Of a stretch of 5,268 nucleotides of DNA, positions 4,891 through 5,268 are shown piece after piece. How positions within the stretch are numbered: the stretch's first letter is position 1; the number at the start of each line of letters is the position of its first letter. The stretch is taken from assembly GCA_029880025.1 (NCBI GenBank), contig JAOUPE010000129.1, forward strand, positions 1 to 5,268. The letters are read 5' to 3'. Below the pieces are notes generated by a model, which did not search any database, was not told the origin of the DNA, and saw only the letters and a program-made list of their open reading frames with translations. This DNA is from Caldifarciminota bacterium (GTDB lineage: Bacteria; Hydrothermota; Tepidihabitantia; Tepidihabitantales; JAOUPE01). The translations under genes were made by a program, and so were the position numbers.

Positions 4891-5268
4891 ATGAAAGGTA
4901 TCAAGAGCGTTCAGGATTATTTCTTTAAACGGGCTGGATTTATCGCCGGTCTGATGGCTTTTTTAGCAGTGATTGGACCAGGTTTCATCACTTCTAATGT
5001 TGATAATGATGCCGGCGGTATCTCAACCTATTCGATTGCCGGTGCCCATTTTGGCTATCGCCTGCTCTGGTCAATGATTCCAATTCTAATCATTCTCATC
5101 ATAATTCAGGAGATGAGCGCAAGAATGGGTGTGGTGACCGGCAAAGGGCTTTCGGATTTGATTCGGGAAAAATTCGGATTAAGGTCTACGTTCTACCTTT
5201 TATTGGCTTTATTTTTTACCAATTTGGGCAATGTGATGGCAGAGTTTTCCGGGGTAGCGGCAAGCCTT
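4891..5268 (+). CDS. NRAMP-superfamily divalent metal transporter, N-terminal part (3' end outside window)
   Basis: The first 126 residues of an inner-membrane transporter run off the right edge; full-length relatives have about 400-450. The ATG at 4891 opens a frame with TM1 (about 14-46; GPGFITSNVDNDAGGI), TM2 (about 50-72; YRLLWSMIPILIILIIIQ), the QEMSARMGVVTGKGLSDLI loop typical of NRAMP proteins (about 72-90), and TM3 (from about 101; NLGNVMAEFSGVAASL). The classical DPGN metal-binding motif of TM1 is replaced by DNDAGG, as in divergent NRAMP-related clades, so Mn2+/Fe2+ specificity cannot be assumed. The upstream MgtE-type sensor makes Mg2+ a candidate substrate. The methionine of TM6, which helps decide selectivity, lies outside the window. 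No SD precedes the start (GGTTTTAATT before ATG), matching the upstream gene and unlike the thiolase operon. Confidence 0.9.
   Translation, partial: MKGIKSVQDYFFKRAGFIAGLMAFLAVIGPGFITSNVDNDAGGISTYSIAGAHFGYRLLWSMIPILIILIIIQEMSARMGVVTGKGLSDLIREKFGLRSTFYLLLALFFTNLGNVMAEFSGVAASL

Noticed and set aside
4863..4891. Promoter TTGTCA-17-TAATTA before the NRAMP-type gene
   Set aside because: The -10 match is poor and would overlap the start codon itself, so transcription would begin inside the gene.

Overview
The window looks bacterial. It has sigma70-type -35/-10 boxes, strong Shine-Dalgarno sites in one operon, an intrinsic-terminator-like hairpin, and a moderate, slightly AT-leaning base composition. 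Stacked thiolase-like and DUF35 genes, a TumE/DUF6516-like toxin remnant and a divergent NRAMP-type transporter suggest an uncultured, probably anaerobic and possibly thermophilic lineage. Candidate phylum WOR-3 would fit, but this is an impression from gene content and not a demonstrated placement.

Left block (1-2614, + strand): four tightly packed genes with SD sites that overlap or abut the preceding stop codons. They are the C-terminal part of a thiolase-like protein, a complete second thiolase-like paralogue, and two Zn-ribbon/OB-fold (DUF35) paralogues. The 2+2 layout suggests an acyl-CoA-handling complex in which DUF35 subunits dock onto thiolase-fold subunits. In the complete thiolase-like protein the nucleophilic Cys position is Gly and the GHP His is Asn, while a Tyr sits in the HD(A/C)F-type motif. 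It is therefore unlikely to be an ordinary acetyl-CoA acetyltransferase; an aldolase of the Ltp2/ChsH2 kind, or a non-catalytic partner of the first thiolase, is plausible. A perfect 11-bp hairpin at 2642-2668 lies between this operon and the convergent minus-strand unit.

Middle block (2709-3324, - strand): a two-gene unit resembling a toxin-antitoxin pair. A small charged helical protein of unknown family is followed, with a 4-base overlap, by a DUF6516/TumE-like gene split by an apparent one-base deletion. Its promoter lies so close to the start codon that the mRNA should be nearly leaderless.

Right block (3325-5268, + strand): a divergent promoter region with a leader hairpin, then a soluble protein with two PRC-barrel-like domains, an MgtE N-terminal domain and paired CBS domains, but no MgtE membrane domain. 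It is followed by the 5' part of an NRAMP-superfamily transporter whose usual DPGN metal-binding motif is replaced by DNDAGG. The likely reading is a cytosolic metal/nucleotide-sensing partner paired with a divalent-cation (Mg2+ or Mn2+) transporter. Both intergenic regions of this block carry CGAAT/ATTCG pentamers spaced about 9-10 bp apart, on one DNA face, in direct and inverted orientation. There is no gene-free stretch longer than 300 bases.
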